64,000 bases of DNA from Bactericera cockerelli (Eukaryota > Arthropoda > Insecta > Hemiptera > Triozidae): the NCBI GenBank assembly GCA_024516035.1, contig CM044958.1:48503828-48567827 (forward strand), given 5' to 3'. Below the pieces are notes generated by a model, which was given only the letters and a program-made list of their open reading frames with translations, was not told the DNA's origin and ran no database searches. Position numbers and translations under genes: made by a program. Positions within the stretch are counted from its first letter, which is position 1. Each line of letters opens with the position of its first letter. Shown here piece by piece: positions 32,048 to 43,835 of the stretch.

Positions 32048-32262
32048 ACGGATTATAAACAGGGAGTAGATCAGCAGTTTGGCTGGGGGACTATAAACAG
32101 AGAGTAGATCAGCAGTCTGGCTGGGGACTATAAACAGGGAGTAGACCAGCATTAGCTTGGTTCTGGGAGCCCTTGGCAATTATTAGCCTCCTTGTAAAGA
32201 CAGATAGTTTCTCCACTGACTGGCTACCATCGTTCACGATGACGCCACCCTATGATGATGAT
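32048..32262 (+). mobile_element. R9 repeat
   Basis: Three head units; the unique part with a small deletion before CTACCATCGTTCACGATGAC; (GAT)n tail. Confidence 0.78.
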
Positions 32263-32739
32263 CGAAAGTTTTACCTCAATGTTTTCTTCTATGGATGTTC
32301 TTCAACATATTATGTCCTTATTAGAAATTCCGATAAATTTCAAATACTAGATATCGGAAGTATTGTGTTCGTTTTTGTAAAAATATAATAACATATTTTT
32401 GCTCCGATTTAATAACCCCCTGAGCAACTTTGGTTTTGTGTCTGTCGGTCGATCTGTTAAATACATTCCTTGTAACGCACAAATTTCAGAAACTACTAAA
32501 CAGATTTACTAAACAAAAAAAAACACATTTTTTTGCTCCGATTTCGATTTTTTTTTTTTTCTTTTTAGGGAGGAATCAGAAGCTGCCACATAAAATAAGT
32601 TACAGGATTATATAACAAAAATGAAAGGATAAAAAAGAAAAATATAAAATCAGAAAATCATATAATTATGGACAGATGGACACAATACTTCCTGGTGAGA
32701 GGTTCACATTGTATACATATGGCAATTTTGCGATTTTAT

Positions 32740-33000
32740 ACTAAACTAGCGGGCTGTTGCCCGCTTTGCGGCCCGAGGCATGGCTGTAAAAGCAAAAAAT
32801 CCTTTTTCGCCTATGGCAGGTGTTGTATTGGGAATTTCGAAAAATCCCGTCTTATTGCACATCTATAGACTATAAGACAAAGCTACCAACCAAATTTCAG
32901 CTTCCTAGGACTTACCAGTTCGGAGAAACAGTGATGAATCAGTGAGTGAGTCAGTCAGTCAGTCAGTCAGTGAGTGAAACTCTCTTTTATAAGTATAGAT
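32740..33000 (+). repeat. Dispersed repeat ending in (TCAG)n
   Basis: CTAGCGGGCTGTTGCCCGCT, AAATTTCAGCTTCCTAGGAC and (GTCA)n follow the layout of a repeat type seen in many insect genomes. A segment with the same order, inverted, starts the 149-bp array at 61721. Confidence 0.5.
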
Positions 33001-33794
33001 AACTTCTATCTTCAAATTTTTTTTATTTGGTAGAATACCATTTTTCTACATTTTTTTTAGTTCTTACAAAAATTCAATTCAGACACCAGATAGAAAGATT
33101 CAAAGATACAAAGTCCGTCCATCTTAATCGTTTATTTATAAAACAAAATTTAAGGACTGATTTAATCGTTTAGTATTATAATTCTAGTGTATTGGACAGT
33201 CGTAGGAAACATTCTGCTCTACCCAAATAAATGAATTGGTTTTTTATTGCAATGTTTAGAACCGGTTTCAGAGTCGTTCTTATTCATTCGGTTCCAATGA
33301 TAATATGAATACGGCTGTCTGTGTCATGAGCAATTCAGATATTTTTTGGAATCGTATATTTTCCGGGGGTAATTTGGTCTGCAGATCTATTATCTACAAG
33401 TTATCTTTAATGAAGATGTTTTGAACTTTGAGGAACAGACTAAGGACCGTATTATGAAACGGGATTAATAAATCAAAGACGACTCTTATTCGACCCTAAA
33501 CCACACCATTAATATCGAGCAAAGTTTTATTTATATAACTCATTTGTTATTTCAGTACTTTTGTAATCAATTTTTTTTTCAACTTTTAGCATACAAAATT
33601 GTGGGATCCATAACAAGCTGAAAGTCGACACTTTGTTGCCATTGAGGTTTAAGCCCTTGTCTGGTTTCCTATTTGTACTTTAAGCCCTTGTCTGGTTTCC
33701 TATGTGTACTTTTTTAAATCCTTTCTTTCAGCTCATTTAAATATCAAAAGGAGACTCTGTGTCAAATTGGGAGTCATTTGGTCCAGCCGTTTCG
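33000..33794. other. Intergenic, no gene
   Basis: An M-type MITE end at 33445-33490 and a 2-copy 32-bp repeat at 33651-33715 (AAGCCCTTGTCTGGTTTCCT). Otherwise unique. Confidence 0.55.
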
Positions 33795-34040
33795 GAGTTC
33801 TGTTGATTATCAGTATAAACAGAAATCAGTATAAACAAATATCAGTATAAACAGAAATCAGTATAAACAAATATCAGTATAAACAGAAATCAGTATAAAC
33901 AGAAAAGTAAGAAGTTGTATTAGATGTACACATGAATATCAGAATATACCTGGACAGCTGTTTGGAGCATATTTGCTCTCATCAGCAGGTAATAGTTGTG
34001 AATATCCATGCCATCAACTAACCTTTCTATTTTAATTAAT
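33795..34040 (-). mobile_element. HHR repeat with hammerhead-ribozyme-like core
   Basis: On the minus strand: TACCTG (33986-33991), CTGATGA (33979-33985), stem II GAGC/GCTC (33975-33978 with 33965-33968), CAAA (33961-33964, consensus GAAA), CAGCTG, GTC (33953-33955) and CAGGTA (33947-33952). TACCTG and CAGGTA pair perfectly as stem I. A second helix (33931-33939 with 34002-34010, 8 of 9 pairs) extends it past an internal loop, as in type I hammerheads. The G-to-C change in the conserved GAAA would inactivate this copy. A tail of CAGTATAAACA repeats follows on the plus-strand left side. Confidence 0.7.
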
Positions 34041-34126
34041 TATGAATGAATGAATCTAGTGTTACTTCTCACGTGCTAAAAATCACATGTGGGAGTGTTG
34101 ATGTTATATCTATATATTATAATTTT

Positions 34127-34156
34127 TACTTTCCTTATCCTATAATAAGGAAAGTA
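34127..34156. repeat. 30-bp palindromic dispersed repeat
   Basis: Arms TACTTTCCTTAT and ATAAGGAAAGTA around CCTATA are exact. The motif recurs at 11831-11861, 36522-36549 (minus) and 42407-42436. Confidence 0.8.
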
Positions 34157-34159
34157 TTG

Positions 34160-35215
34160 TATTTTTAATGGATTAGGTATGTAATTATATTAAGATATCT
34201 AATCCGTCCTCATTTATTCCACAGCTTAGAATGACTGATAATATTAAGACCAACGCCATAGATAATATCTGATTAATACACCTGATCCTGATACACCTTC
34301 CAGTAATGCGATAAGCAGGACACATCGGATAGCGTCGGACATCCAGAACTTAGAAGCGAGCTTAGTCCGAGCAAACGGTTTGGAGAGCCTAATATGGAAG
34401 TAAAGCGCCACAGCTTACTGAAGATATCATACGTATAGTATACATATACATTATACTAATGTATGTATATCTTTGTTATACAGGATCCACCATAAATATG
34501 AACCATTTTGAATGCCTATATTATCAGAAATTAAGTATTAAAATGAATCATTCTGAGATGAAATAGTAGAAATCAAAATGCCATTTATACTGCTACCCAC
34601 CAACTCACGTTTTGAAGATCACATCAATCATAATAATAATAATGATTATATGTATAACCATTATTCTAAATGCACTATCACTATAAAAACAAAATAATAA
34701 AAAAGAATAATAATAATCATCATGAAGATGAAGAATGCATGGATTCAGACTTTCTCTCAAACTGTGCATCGCGTTTACTGAAATATAGCATTGATTTCTT
34801 GTGTTCTTGATTTGGGTAACCAAAAACCCTACAAGAGCTGAAAGATGCTGAAAATCAATGCTATCCCCGAAGATCAAGCTCTTCAAGAGAACACCCGCCA
34901 GCCGGCCTACACACGAAACAGAGTTTGTATGTTTTTGATTAATTGTTTTCCTCAACTTCCCGTTATTTCTTTGCAAAATTTTCAGTAAAAGCGATGCACA
35001 GGTTGACATAACTTCTGAGCTCTGACATCATACATTGTTCATTGAAGGCATCATCTCTGTGATATGATTTTCAAAACTTAAATCGTGAGAATTACAATAA
35101 ATGGCATTCTGTTTTGTTGCACTCCGTCAATATAAAATACATTACAAAGTTTTTTTTTATTACATAGCTTTCATTTACATATTACAAATTTATTCATTTC
35201 ATAGCTTTGAAACTA
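34160..35215. other. Intergenic, no gene
   Basis: The minus-strand open frame of 134 codons at 34605-35009 has no domain and is partly Tyr/Ile microsatellite. The piece at 34880-34990 (ACACGAAACAGAGTTTGTAT) resembles the interior of the hAT element at 49550. Confidence 0.5.
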
Positions 35216-35218
35216 AAG

Positions 35219-35220
<2 letters not shown>

Positions 35221-35253
<33 letters not shown>

Positions 35254-35368
35254 TGGGGTTTAACGTCGCTTTCAACTGCCATGGTCATATCACGACGGCG
35301 GTTTTACCCTCCATTCGCAGGAAACTCACAAACCTGCTACTCACATTGACCTCACCCAGCCTGAGTGT
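35221..35368 (-). mobile_element. SINE-F, 5'-truncated
   Basis: A 30-base T run followed by AAGTGGGGTTTAACGTCGC and the central domain stops before the 5S head. AGGTATTTT on both sides suggests a target duplication. Confidence 0.8.
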
Positions 35369-35600
35369 TAGGTATTTTAATTTAGTTCAAAATAAACGGC
35401 CGGCGGACACTGTACAGAGAGAAGATAAATTAGGTAAGCAGAGTCAGTAGACTTGGTCCAAGAGTAATTATGATTGTGCAGACTGTTTAAGACATTGTGA
35501 GTGGTGAGTATAAGGGTGCACTCATTCTGAATGCACCATGTTCTTGGCCTTGAATTAGGTGTTTTTTTTTTAAAGTTTAGCGTGATATTGCAGAAAAAAA

Positions 35601-35800
35601 AGGGTTGGGTGGAAGAGATTGCCATAGGAAATAACCCCGCCCTTTAGTTAGGACATAATTATGTATATATTTTATTTATTTTTTTCTTGTTTATATTATT
35701 AATACTGTCAATTTTATATATAATTTTTACCATTGTTTGTCTGTAATATATGTTCTGCTAATAAAGAGTTTCTAAATAAATAAATAAATAAAAATTAGTG
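35601..35800 (+). repeat. R8
   Basis: GGGTTGGGTGGAAGAGATTG through CTAATAAAGAGTTTC and (AAAT)n. Confidence 0.75.
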
Positions 35801-35944
35801 AAGTATTTATCTGCAATATCACGCCTTAATACGTAAACTTCAGGACTCAATGACAATATAACAAGTAGTTTCTGAATAAATCTATTAACAATATTGATCA
35901 ATTAACAATATTGATTCTTTCAATTGCCATTTTCTGAACAAAAA

Positions 35945-36048
35945 ACGAGTAAACTCAGTCTGCAAAATTTACACCGAATTCGAAACTTGAACCACCGACC
36001 TCCAGTTTAGAAGTTCGCCGTCTTACCGATCAAACTACTGAGGTCGGT
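35945..36048 (-). repeat. SINE-B
   Basis: AACTTGAACCACCGACCTCC to CAAACTACTGAGGTCGG is the inverted head; the tail is decayed. Confidence 0.7.
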
Positions 36049-36136
36049 GACACACTGAATAATGCACAGGACATAGAGTACATAGAGTTAGGTAAATGAG
36101 CTGACGGCGCTGATTGGTCGTGATGGCAAAGTATGT

Positions 36137-36228
36137 AGATAATGTATGTACATTGTACATAGTTATAGTGTGTCAATGTATGTACATTGTACATAGTTAT
36201 AGTGTGTCAATGTATGTACACATGGTAC
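36137..36228 (+). repeat. 34-bp tandem repeat (about 2.5 units)
   Basis: ATGTATGTACATTGTACATA plus ATAGTGTGTCA is repeated with almost no change. GTACATTGTAC is nearly palindromic. Confidence 0.75.
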
Positions 36229-36259
36229 TGTGACAAGTGACAATGAATCTACACAATGT

Positions 36260-37625
36260 ATTGTATTTTACTGACAGTACTTACACCACCTTAGATGTAA
36301 TCAGTTTCTTCGACAAATTGATGTATTATGACATTAGTGACTGACTTTAGATTTGGATGGTTTGATTTTAAAACTATGAAGAAACAATATAGTAGAGTCA
36401 CTTCATAGTCGTTTTTGGTATTGATTCAAACTAAAAAAATAATGGTTTATTAGACAAAGTGACTAATTTTAGATTTGGAAACTTCTTTTCCAACTAGGTA
36501 AGAAGAAATAGTTAGTCGAGATTTTCCTTATTATAGAATAAGGAAAGTAAAAATGAATCAGTCATGTTAAAAAATAGAGAATACGCTGTACATGACTATC
36601 AGAACATGATTATAATACACCTCTAATTGTGTACCTGGGTAGCAGATTGAGCTCACTTGAAAAAAAAGGAGAAGAAAGAAAAACAGCTCTCTTCAGCAGA
36701 CTAGGTATCACCTTTTCCAAAGTCCAACGGGACATAATCCACTACCTCGTCTACCTCGCAAAGTGACAATCTGACGATCGAACCTACGGACACTGCATCC
36801 CTAATCAGACCGGACGCACAGATACCGCCGGCTAATCAGCGGGAATGCGTTCATCGCAAAAGTCATCGCTGAACACTCTGAAGACCTATTCATGTTCCGA
36901 GAAGAAGTCCGCAAATCATTTCGCAGCATGCTTCCTCCTCAATTAGCGCTATGTGCAAATTACCCCTACACTCATTGATGCGTGTACGGGGGTCTAAATG
37001 GATCTTGATATCTGCTTCCTTCGATTGAGGTGAAATGAGTTTTGTAAGGAGATCGGAACACGTTTTTCGGTTGTGGAAAAAGTGTCAGTATAGTGGGACT
37101 TTCTAGTCTAAAACTTATTTGTTAATTGTATGGCTTTATTACACATCTCAAAGTGAGCAATAAATTTCATCAGGAAATCTGATGGCAGTGATTGTCTGAT
37201 CGCCAAAACTGTCAGAGTACCTTCTTTAGCCGCATGTCAATGCGTTGCTCAGGGTGAACCACGAGGAGGCGTACTAACATTTTACCCCAGTCTAAAACTA
37301 ATAAACCATAAAGAATATTATACGAGTAGTTCGTTTTGTTTTTTTTTTTTTGGTATTTGTCAAATTGGACATGGGAGGATAAGTTAGTGTCGGTGGTTCT
37401 CTTATAGAAAGGGAAATAATATAATACTGTGAAATAAAGGAACGTTTCATAGGAAATTGCAAAAAAAGCAGATCCCTAATTGTCAATTATTTAGCTAAGT
37501 AAAATAATACTGAATTGGGAGGTGTGCTTATAATGTTTACAATTTTTCCACAAAATAAACTTACTAGAAACACTGTTTCTTTTCTGTTCACAGTTTGATA
37601 TCGAAAAAAAAAAAAAAAAATGTGT
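36260..37625. other. Intergenic, no gene
   Basis: Contains only the 30-bp palindrome at 36522 and homopolymer runs. No supported gene. Confidence 0.55.
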
Positions 37626-37629
37626 CACC

Positions 37630-37850
37630 GCCTTCTGATATTCATGCACATCTAGTACAACTACTCACTTTTCTGTTTATACTGATTAAAATAGAGAGGT
37701 TAGTTGATGGCATGGATATTCAGAACTACATATTACCTGCTGATGAGAGCAAATAAGCTCGAAACAGCTGTAATGCTGTATGGCTATGTTCTGATATTTA
37801 TAATCATCTAGTACAACTTCTCACTTTTCGGTTGATACTGATTATAATAT
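37630..37850 (+). mobile_element. HHR repeat, tandem 1.4 copies, hammerhead-like core
   Basis: The core reads TACCTG (37734-37739), CTGATGA (37740-37746), GAGC aaataa GCTC (37747-37760), GAAA (37761-37764), CAGCTG (37765-37770) and TA. GAAA is intact here, but the stem I 3' strand has diverged. The flanking CATCTAGTACAAC segment occurs on both sides about 156 bp apart, so the locus is a partial tandem dimer. Confidence 0.7.
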
Positions 37851-38394
37851 ACTTTTTTATTTCTTAGCCATAAACAGCAGCTAGTTTAATTGTGATTTTC
37901 AACATGCTTTACAACTTACCTGTTGCATATAGTTTCAAAATATCATACAAGTGTATGATATTTTGTAGATGTAATATCGTATTGTAGATATGATGCTCGC
38001 AGCTTCCTATCTACTACGCTAACTCCATTCAAACAAATCTCACAAGTTACATGAAGTTATTTCAAGAGAGCTTTGTGCTGTATTCAAGTCCATGACTCTT
38101 CTATTATGAGTGACCATTATTCCAGGCCAGAGAAGAAACAAATGACACTTGTATGATATTATTGGAATTGGATATTCCAAACAGAATGGAATCAAATCAC
38201 AAGGAGGTTGATAAATAAAACAAGAGAGAGGATTTTGTCCAAAAATGGAGTTCAACCTCATTATCCATGGAGCCACAAGAGGCCTGAAAACTTGCTCATC
38301 CTGATGAAAAGTATCTGTATTTTTGCCAAGGTAAAATCTATTATTGTACCCACTGTGTTTTTTACATTTCACCTGCACCCCCAACTTTAAAATG

Positions 38395-38528
38395 TAATTT
38401 TTTTTATGGAAATTTTGTGCTTATTTTGTGCTATTTTAGAAGTAGTCTTAGCTCCCTTCCTGTTTGAGCACAAAATACGGGGTTACTGGAAAAAAGAGCT
38501 CAAAATAAGCACAAAATCCGCATGTAAA
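38395..38528. repeat. Small foldback repeat
   Basis: ATTTTGTGCTTATTTTGTGC (38412) and its near-complement ending AAATAAGCACAAAAT (38517) form 21-base arms, with a second inverted pair around GAGCACAAAATA at 38466. Confidence 0.65.
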
Positions 38529-38529
38529 A

Positions 38530-39905
38530 AAGTGTATTACATTTAGCAAGGAGGCTAGTATTTGTATAAGAATTTTACGGATAAGATAACCGAAACCAGA
38601 TAAGTTTACATCTAAAAGAATACTTGCTACTATCCTTTTTTTTTTTCTTTTTTTTTGAAAATTTACAATGACCGGAAATATGGAAGACCGACATTTTTCC
38701 AGAAGTTTACGATTTAGGTGAAGAAAATTTGGGTGCTTTTGAATTGATGAGTTTTTTTGCAGATCAGTGTTTTTGAGTCATAAGACGATTTAGAAAGTTA
38801 TAAAGTTGTCTCAAGTGGTCTATTTGTGAATGTTAAACTTTTGAAATATCTTGTGGCAATGAACAATTCACTCTGACTTCTGAAAGACTTATAAATTACT
38901 TTTGAAAGGCTTATGCTGATAGAAGAGCGCGCTTTATCTCTCTGATGTTAACCTTCCGGTAGATAACGTGTCCATCACCTGACAAACTGAGCCGTATCAA
39001 CACGTGCCGCCAGATAGTGACAACCACAGCGCTTCATTTTCATCACCTGACACACTGGACCACATAATCAAGTGCCGCCAGAAAGTGACAATCTCGGCGG
39101 TACCGATTTGAAGTTCGGCGAGATCTTTCGATTCGGAATACAAAATGACCGCTCTTCATAGAAAAGTAAAAGTCACAAAACTGCCTATTTATATAGTTTT
39201 CATTTATTTATTTATAAATCTTTGCTCGTCACACTGCAGTAGGTTTTCTTGGTTTCTTTGTAACACATCGATATTTTAACCTAAAAGAAGACTTATCGAG
39301 GTTTATAACATAACTTATTGATTCTTCTTTTTAGAGAGTGTGTCATTTGTGCTAAAGAGACTTCATTTTTTATTTTAATAATAATATGTATTTCGTTTTA
39401 TGTTGAACACTTTCATACTGGCTCGGAGCATAGGTATTATTATTATGTTTCTTCATGAGTTTTTTAATTGTTTACAATTTAGATTGAATAAAAAAATTAA
39501 ATTGGAAATTATTCTACCTACCTATTATATCTACTCAACATGTTAGAAAAACTTGTAAAAAAAAAGATGATACAGATGAACAATGACGAAGAAAAAGAAG
39601 AAAAAAAGAAGCGAAAGAAAAAGGAGAAACCAACAGCTAGTCATATCAGAAGATGCATGCTAATTACCTTGGTGCAGAGCACATCACGAACTCTCTCTAA
39701 TTGCATCGTTACAGCAGCTAACTGTAATTAACGAATTTTGTTTATTCAAAATCAATCCCTGTGGGGACCCCTGTGCTAATTATACAATTAGTGGTGAAAC
39801 TATTAGGGACAAACAAGACGAGCTCGAGCCACTTTGCTCTTAATTGAAACTCGCAGTGTGTGCTATAAAGTCTACCAAAACGTACTATCAAGTAGTATCA
39901 AGTCT
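38530..39905. other. Intergenic, no gene
   Basis: A two-copy repeat (38965) and a Lys/Glu-rich short open frame at 39540-39731 that I do not support as a gene. Confidence 0.55.
38965..39095 (+). repeat. Two-copy imperfect repeat
   Basis: CATCACCTGACAAACTG...GTGCCGCCAGATAGTGACAA is followed by CATCACCTGACACACTG...GTGCCGCCAGAAAGTGACAA. Confidence 0.65.
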
Positions 39906-39909
39906 GCAA

Positions 39910-40065
39910 AACAGGGACTAGACCAGCATTGGCTTGGTTCTGGGAGCCCTTGACAATATTATTAGCCTCCTTGTAAAGACAGTGGTAGAAGTGCTGAGTC
40001 ATTCCTCAACTTACTGACTACCATCGTTTACGATGACGCCACCCTATTATGATGATGATAATATT
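39910..40065 (+). mobile_element. R9 repeat, one head unit
   Basis: GGGACTAGACCAGCATTGGC to TATTATGATGATGATAATA. Confidence 0.75.
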
Positions 40066-40969
40066 TAGGTAGTTTTGTCATCTCCACTAATTTTTTTTAA
40101 GCATTTCACATATTATTTTACATCACGTGAGAGGTCTCAGGATTTTCAAACCTAAGTGATTTGTTTTGATAGAATGGAATACCTACTTACTTGAAGACAC
40201 TTTAACGAGTGTTAGTAAGAATAAGAAGGTAATTTTGTCGCATCCACTAAAATATTTCATTTGGTTTTGTTCTACTTGCATCTCAATTAAATATTTTGTT
40301 CTTTTAGTTAATTTTTAATTTTAATGATTTTGTTTGTAATAGTAAAAATATGAACAATATAATAATAATAAAAAAAAAAGCCCTCTGACACTTTGCATAG
40401 AGCACGGATCTCCCATTTTGGGATTTTGTTTTATTTTTTTTTTAAATACATTGCATAAACAATATATATTCACATTTGCCATTCTTGTTTGTAAAGAGTA
40501 CCAAATCTTTATTTGCAAAATAACAAAATACCTATTTACTCCAAATACTGTCTTGAGGCATGATAGTCATTAGTATTAATATAGACCTAATCATTCCATT
40601 TATTTTCATGGGACACACAACCCATTACGTAATCCTTTGAAAAATAAGACTATTTACCTCTAGTTTTTATTCATTCATTGATAATAATTCATTGATATAA
40701 TTATGGGTCTTTTTATGCCCAACGTTTGAACTCTTAAACCCTAAAATACATAAGCAAACAGCATCGCAATGAATGCAGAAAAAACATCAGTCTTAAAAAT
40801 GTTTCGAATAAAAACGGAGCCGTACAACAGAAAGACCCCTTAAATAAAGAGAGGAAAAAAAGCAAATATCAAAACAATAGGACAAGAAAAGCAGAAAATA
40901 ATTCGGAAATGAAACACAATATTCGAGAAGGTAAGAATAAGATGACACGAAATGAAATTGTTCCCTGTT
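40066..40969. other. Intergenic, no gene
   Basis: AT-rich unique sequence. Confidence 0.55.
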
Positions 40970-41345
40970 CCCCCTCTCGGGAGAACATGAAGGTTAGGAA
41001 GATGTGGAAGGAGCATGAAAGGAGAGAAGTAAGGAGGTTGACAAGTGTGGAGTAGAGAGGCTGGAGAGAAGTACACGCTAGGAAAGATGCAAGGTGGTTA
41101 AGAACGTGTGGAAGGAGGGAGAGAGGTGAGGAAAAAGGAAGGGTAAGAAGAGAGACAAGGATGTTAAGGAAGTGTGGAGAGAGAATGGAAAGAAGTTGAA
41201 TAGGAGAGAAGTGGGGCAGAAAGAGGGGTTGGAAAATAGGCGAGGAGGTTCACAAATCGTGGTGAGAGGAAGTAAGGAGGTTGAGTAGTGAGGAAGGAGG
41301 AAAACGAACAAGGAGGTTGAAAATGTGTGCAAGAAGAAAATGGAG
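40970..41345. repeat. Purine-rich cryptic repeat
   Basis: About 375 bases of GGAAG/GAGAGAAG/AGGAGGTT combinations with loose periodicity. Minus-strand open frames here are Phe/Ser/Leu-rich composition artefacts. Confidence 0.75.
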
Positions 41346-41702
41346 AGGAAAAATCAAAATAATAATCATATGATACAGAAACACGAGGAAAAGAAAGGAA
41401 ACAAAAATAAATAAATAGATAGTAAAGCTGACTACACACTTTAGAAAATAACTCAAAAACAGGACGATAAAACCAAATAGAATCAATCCACATGAAAGGA
41501 GCCTAGGCATAGGAGCTGAGTGTCAAATTAATCTCGAAGAGAATTTGGTTTACTGTGTCTTCTTCCAGACCACATAGTATATTCGTCTGATATGTTTGTA
41601 AGTCCGACGGAATAATTTTGTAAATTCTAGCCACCTATCGACTACCACTGCTTGGTAGTCGCTGGTAGTCGACTTCAGAGTAAACTGACAAATGAATCCG
41701 AC

Positions 41703-41862
41703 AGTTTCTCGTAGGATCACCGGAGTTGAGGAACGTCCAGTGAGGTGAAGACTTCGTGATGCTGGCATTCCAGCCCCACTCAGACTTGATGAGGTTAATG
41801 TGGGTAGCTGGTTTCTGAGTTTCCATGCAGTTGTAGAACGACTTTAAACTTTAATAGACTAA
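41703..41862 (+). repeat. SINE-F fragment
   Basis: GGATCACCGGAGTTGAGGAA is followed by a decayed central domain with GATGAGGTTAATGTGGGTAG. Confidence 0.65.
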
Positions 41863-41949
41863 AAAAAAAAAAAACAAATTCGACAGTGTGTAGCCACCTT
41901 TAGGTAAGACAGAAATTCCTCTGAAATATCGAATGTTTAAGGATGGGGA

Positions 41950-42205
41950 GATATGAGGAAGTTTGACAGAAATATAAATATTATGCTAGGGATGATGTTT
42001 AAAGATGGAAAATCCTCTAACAGTTGGGAACAAAGAGATGAGAGAGGGAGGGGTAAAAGAGGGGGAGGAGAGATTGAGGTGGATAGAAAGGGGAGAGAGA
42101 GAGAGAGAGAGGTTGATGGGAGGAGAGAGAGAGAGAAAGATATAGGAATAATTTAGAGGAGGAAGAGAACAGAAGGAACGATGAAGGGGAGGAGAAATAA
42201 GATAC

Positions 42206-42236
<31 letters not shown>

Positions 42237-42600
42237 AGAGAGAGAGAGAGAGAGAGAGAAGAATACAGAGAGAGAAAGAGAGTTAGAGAGAAAGTTGGAG
42301 GAGGAGGATGAAAAACAAAAAGGGAGGGTGATTGAGAGGAGTGGAGGGGTTAGATAAGGAGTAGAAAAAAGGGAGCGGGGAGGAGCGGAAGAGAGAGGGT
42401 GTTTTTTACTTTCCTTATCCTATAATAAGGAAAGTATTGTATTTTTGATATTGAGAGTAAGTTGAAAGGAATTTAGGGGAAGGGGGGGGGGGCGAGGAGG
42501 AGATGAAGGGAGGTGGGAGGAGGAGTTGGAAGGGAGAGGGAGGGGAATTCTGGATAAGGATATTGAGAGTAAGATTTAGGGGGGAGGGGGCGGGGGATGG
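41950..42600. repeat. Purine-rich block with (GA)n
   Basis: Long (GA)n runs at 42085-42130 and 42200-42280 and G-rich runs at 42475-42600, interrupted by the 30-bp palindrome at 42407. Confidence 0.85.
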
Positions 42601-42824
42601 GAGAAACAATTGATATGACAGTTATACAATTCTTTTTCAATATTTTTTCTCGTGCTCACTCACAATGTGGAAGCTTTGCATTTATATCGAGTAGAATATA
42701 AAGCTGGCGGGAAAGATTCTTGCGTTCACTGCCTTACTCGAGACATTATTTACTTCTTCATATTTAGATTCATGCAGAAGTGTGAGCACTTATGCTGAGT
42801 GCAATTTCAGAAGACCCAAATAAT

Positions 42825-43095
42825 GAAGCAGGATTAAAGTCATAAGCCAGACACGCCTTCAAGTTTGGAGTTTCAACCAATTATAGTGAACTAGAGTCCG
42901 AGTTGAGGAAGACTCTCCTTAGCATCAATCACTGTTCCTAACTTTTTTTTTAATTTCATAATATACTTTTATTTAGTTTTATGAAATATAAAAAACTTGT
43001 CCCAGGGACCGTCCTTCCGGAAGGGAACCGAGTTATCCTAAAGTTAAGATATGTTCCTAACTTATCTTAACTTTAATCCTGTATTATAATTATGT
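42825..43095 (+). mobile_element. M-family MITE interrupted by a 109-bp insertion
   Basis: The left end GCAGGATTAAAGTC and right end CTTTAATCCTGTATTATAAT are inverted. TGTTCCTAAC at 42933-42942 and 43052-43061 brackets the insertion. Confidence 0.7.
42943..43051 (-). mobile_element. 109-bp retroposon-like insertion, 10-bp TSD
   Basis: It starts with a T run (A tail on the minus strand) and contains the hairpin GGGACCGTCCTTCCGGAAGG. The perfect 10-bp duplication shows it is a discrete insertion. Confidence 0.7.
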
Positions 43096-43545
43096 ATTCT
43101 ATAATTCATGATTTAAAAAAATCAGCTTTTATTCCTCAAAAAAATCGACTAAGCTGGGATTCGAACCCATAATTTTGGAAACGAAAGGTTTCCTTCTTTT
43201 GCAGTCCACAAGTTAGCGTCCCAAAAAGTCTGGCTCCTTCAGAACTCTTTCACACTGAGCATGAGCACTATGAGCAGTGATTGGCTGCGTCATTCCTTCA
43301 GCTAATGTCACGTCACGCGTCGTCTGAATTCTTCAAGACTCTTTCACAGGGAGCAGTGTGCGGAAGATCCCTAACAAGCAGGTAGACTTGCATGAAGTGG
43401 TTACAGAATAAGGAATATGATGCAAGATATTCGAGATGGACTCAGGGTGAATCAGCAGTTTATTTTCAAAAATCTACGCACTTAAAAATAGTTTTTACGC
43501 AGTAAAAGTATTGTTTCAGTTATCCCTTAAATTAAAAGGAAAGTT

Positions 43546-43684
43546 ATCATATTTGTGTTAACCACTTTTGTGATATCACAACTACTCAAACTCGCTTTAC
43601 TAAATCTACGCTGAAACCGGTATTTGAACCACCGACCTCCAGGTTACAAGTCTGCCGCCTTATCGATCATGGTACTGAGGTCGG
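43546..43684 (-). mobile_element. SINE-B
   Basis: The full inverted body and head are present, with ACCACCGACCTCCAGGTTAC and TACTGAGGTCGG. Confidence 0.8.
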
Positions 43685-43835
43685 TCTATTCCCTTTATCT
43701 AAAATAAACGCTTTCTAAATGTCTTTTTTACGCATTTAAAATTTGTGTGTATACCTACGGAAGTAAAATTTCGGATTCTTTTCCGTTCAAATTCCTGAAA
43801 TTTGATTTTTTTAGCTCTGAAATAAAATGAAATTT

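Noticed and set aside
34605..35009. 134-codon minus-strand open frame
   Set aside because: No recognisable domain, ends in microsatellite-like Tyr/Ile codons, no splice or promoter support.
41078..41510. Several overlapping minus-strand open frames rich in Phe, Ser and Leu
   Set aside because: Composition artefact of a purine-rich plus strand; no domain, no start context, frames overlap one another.
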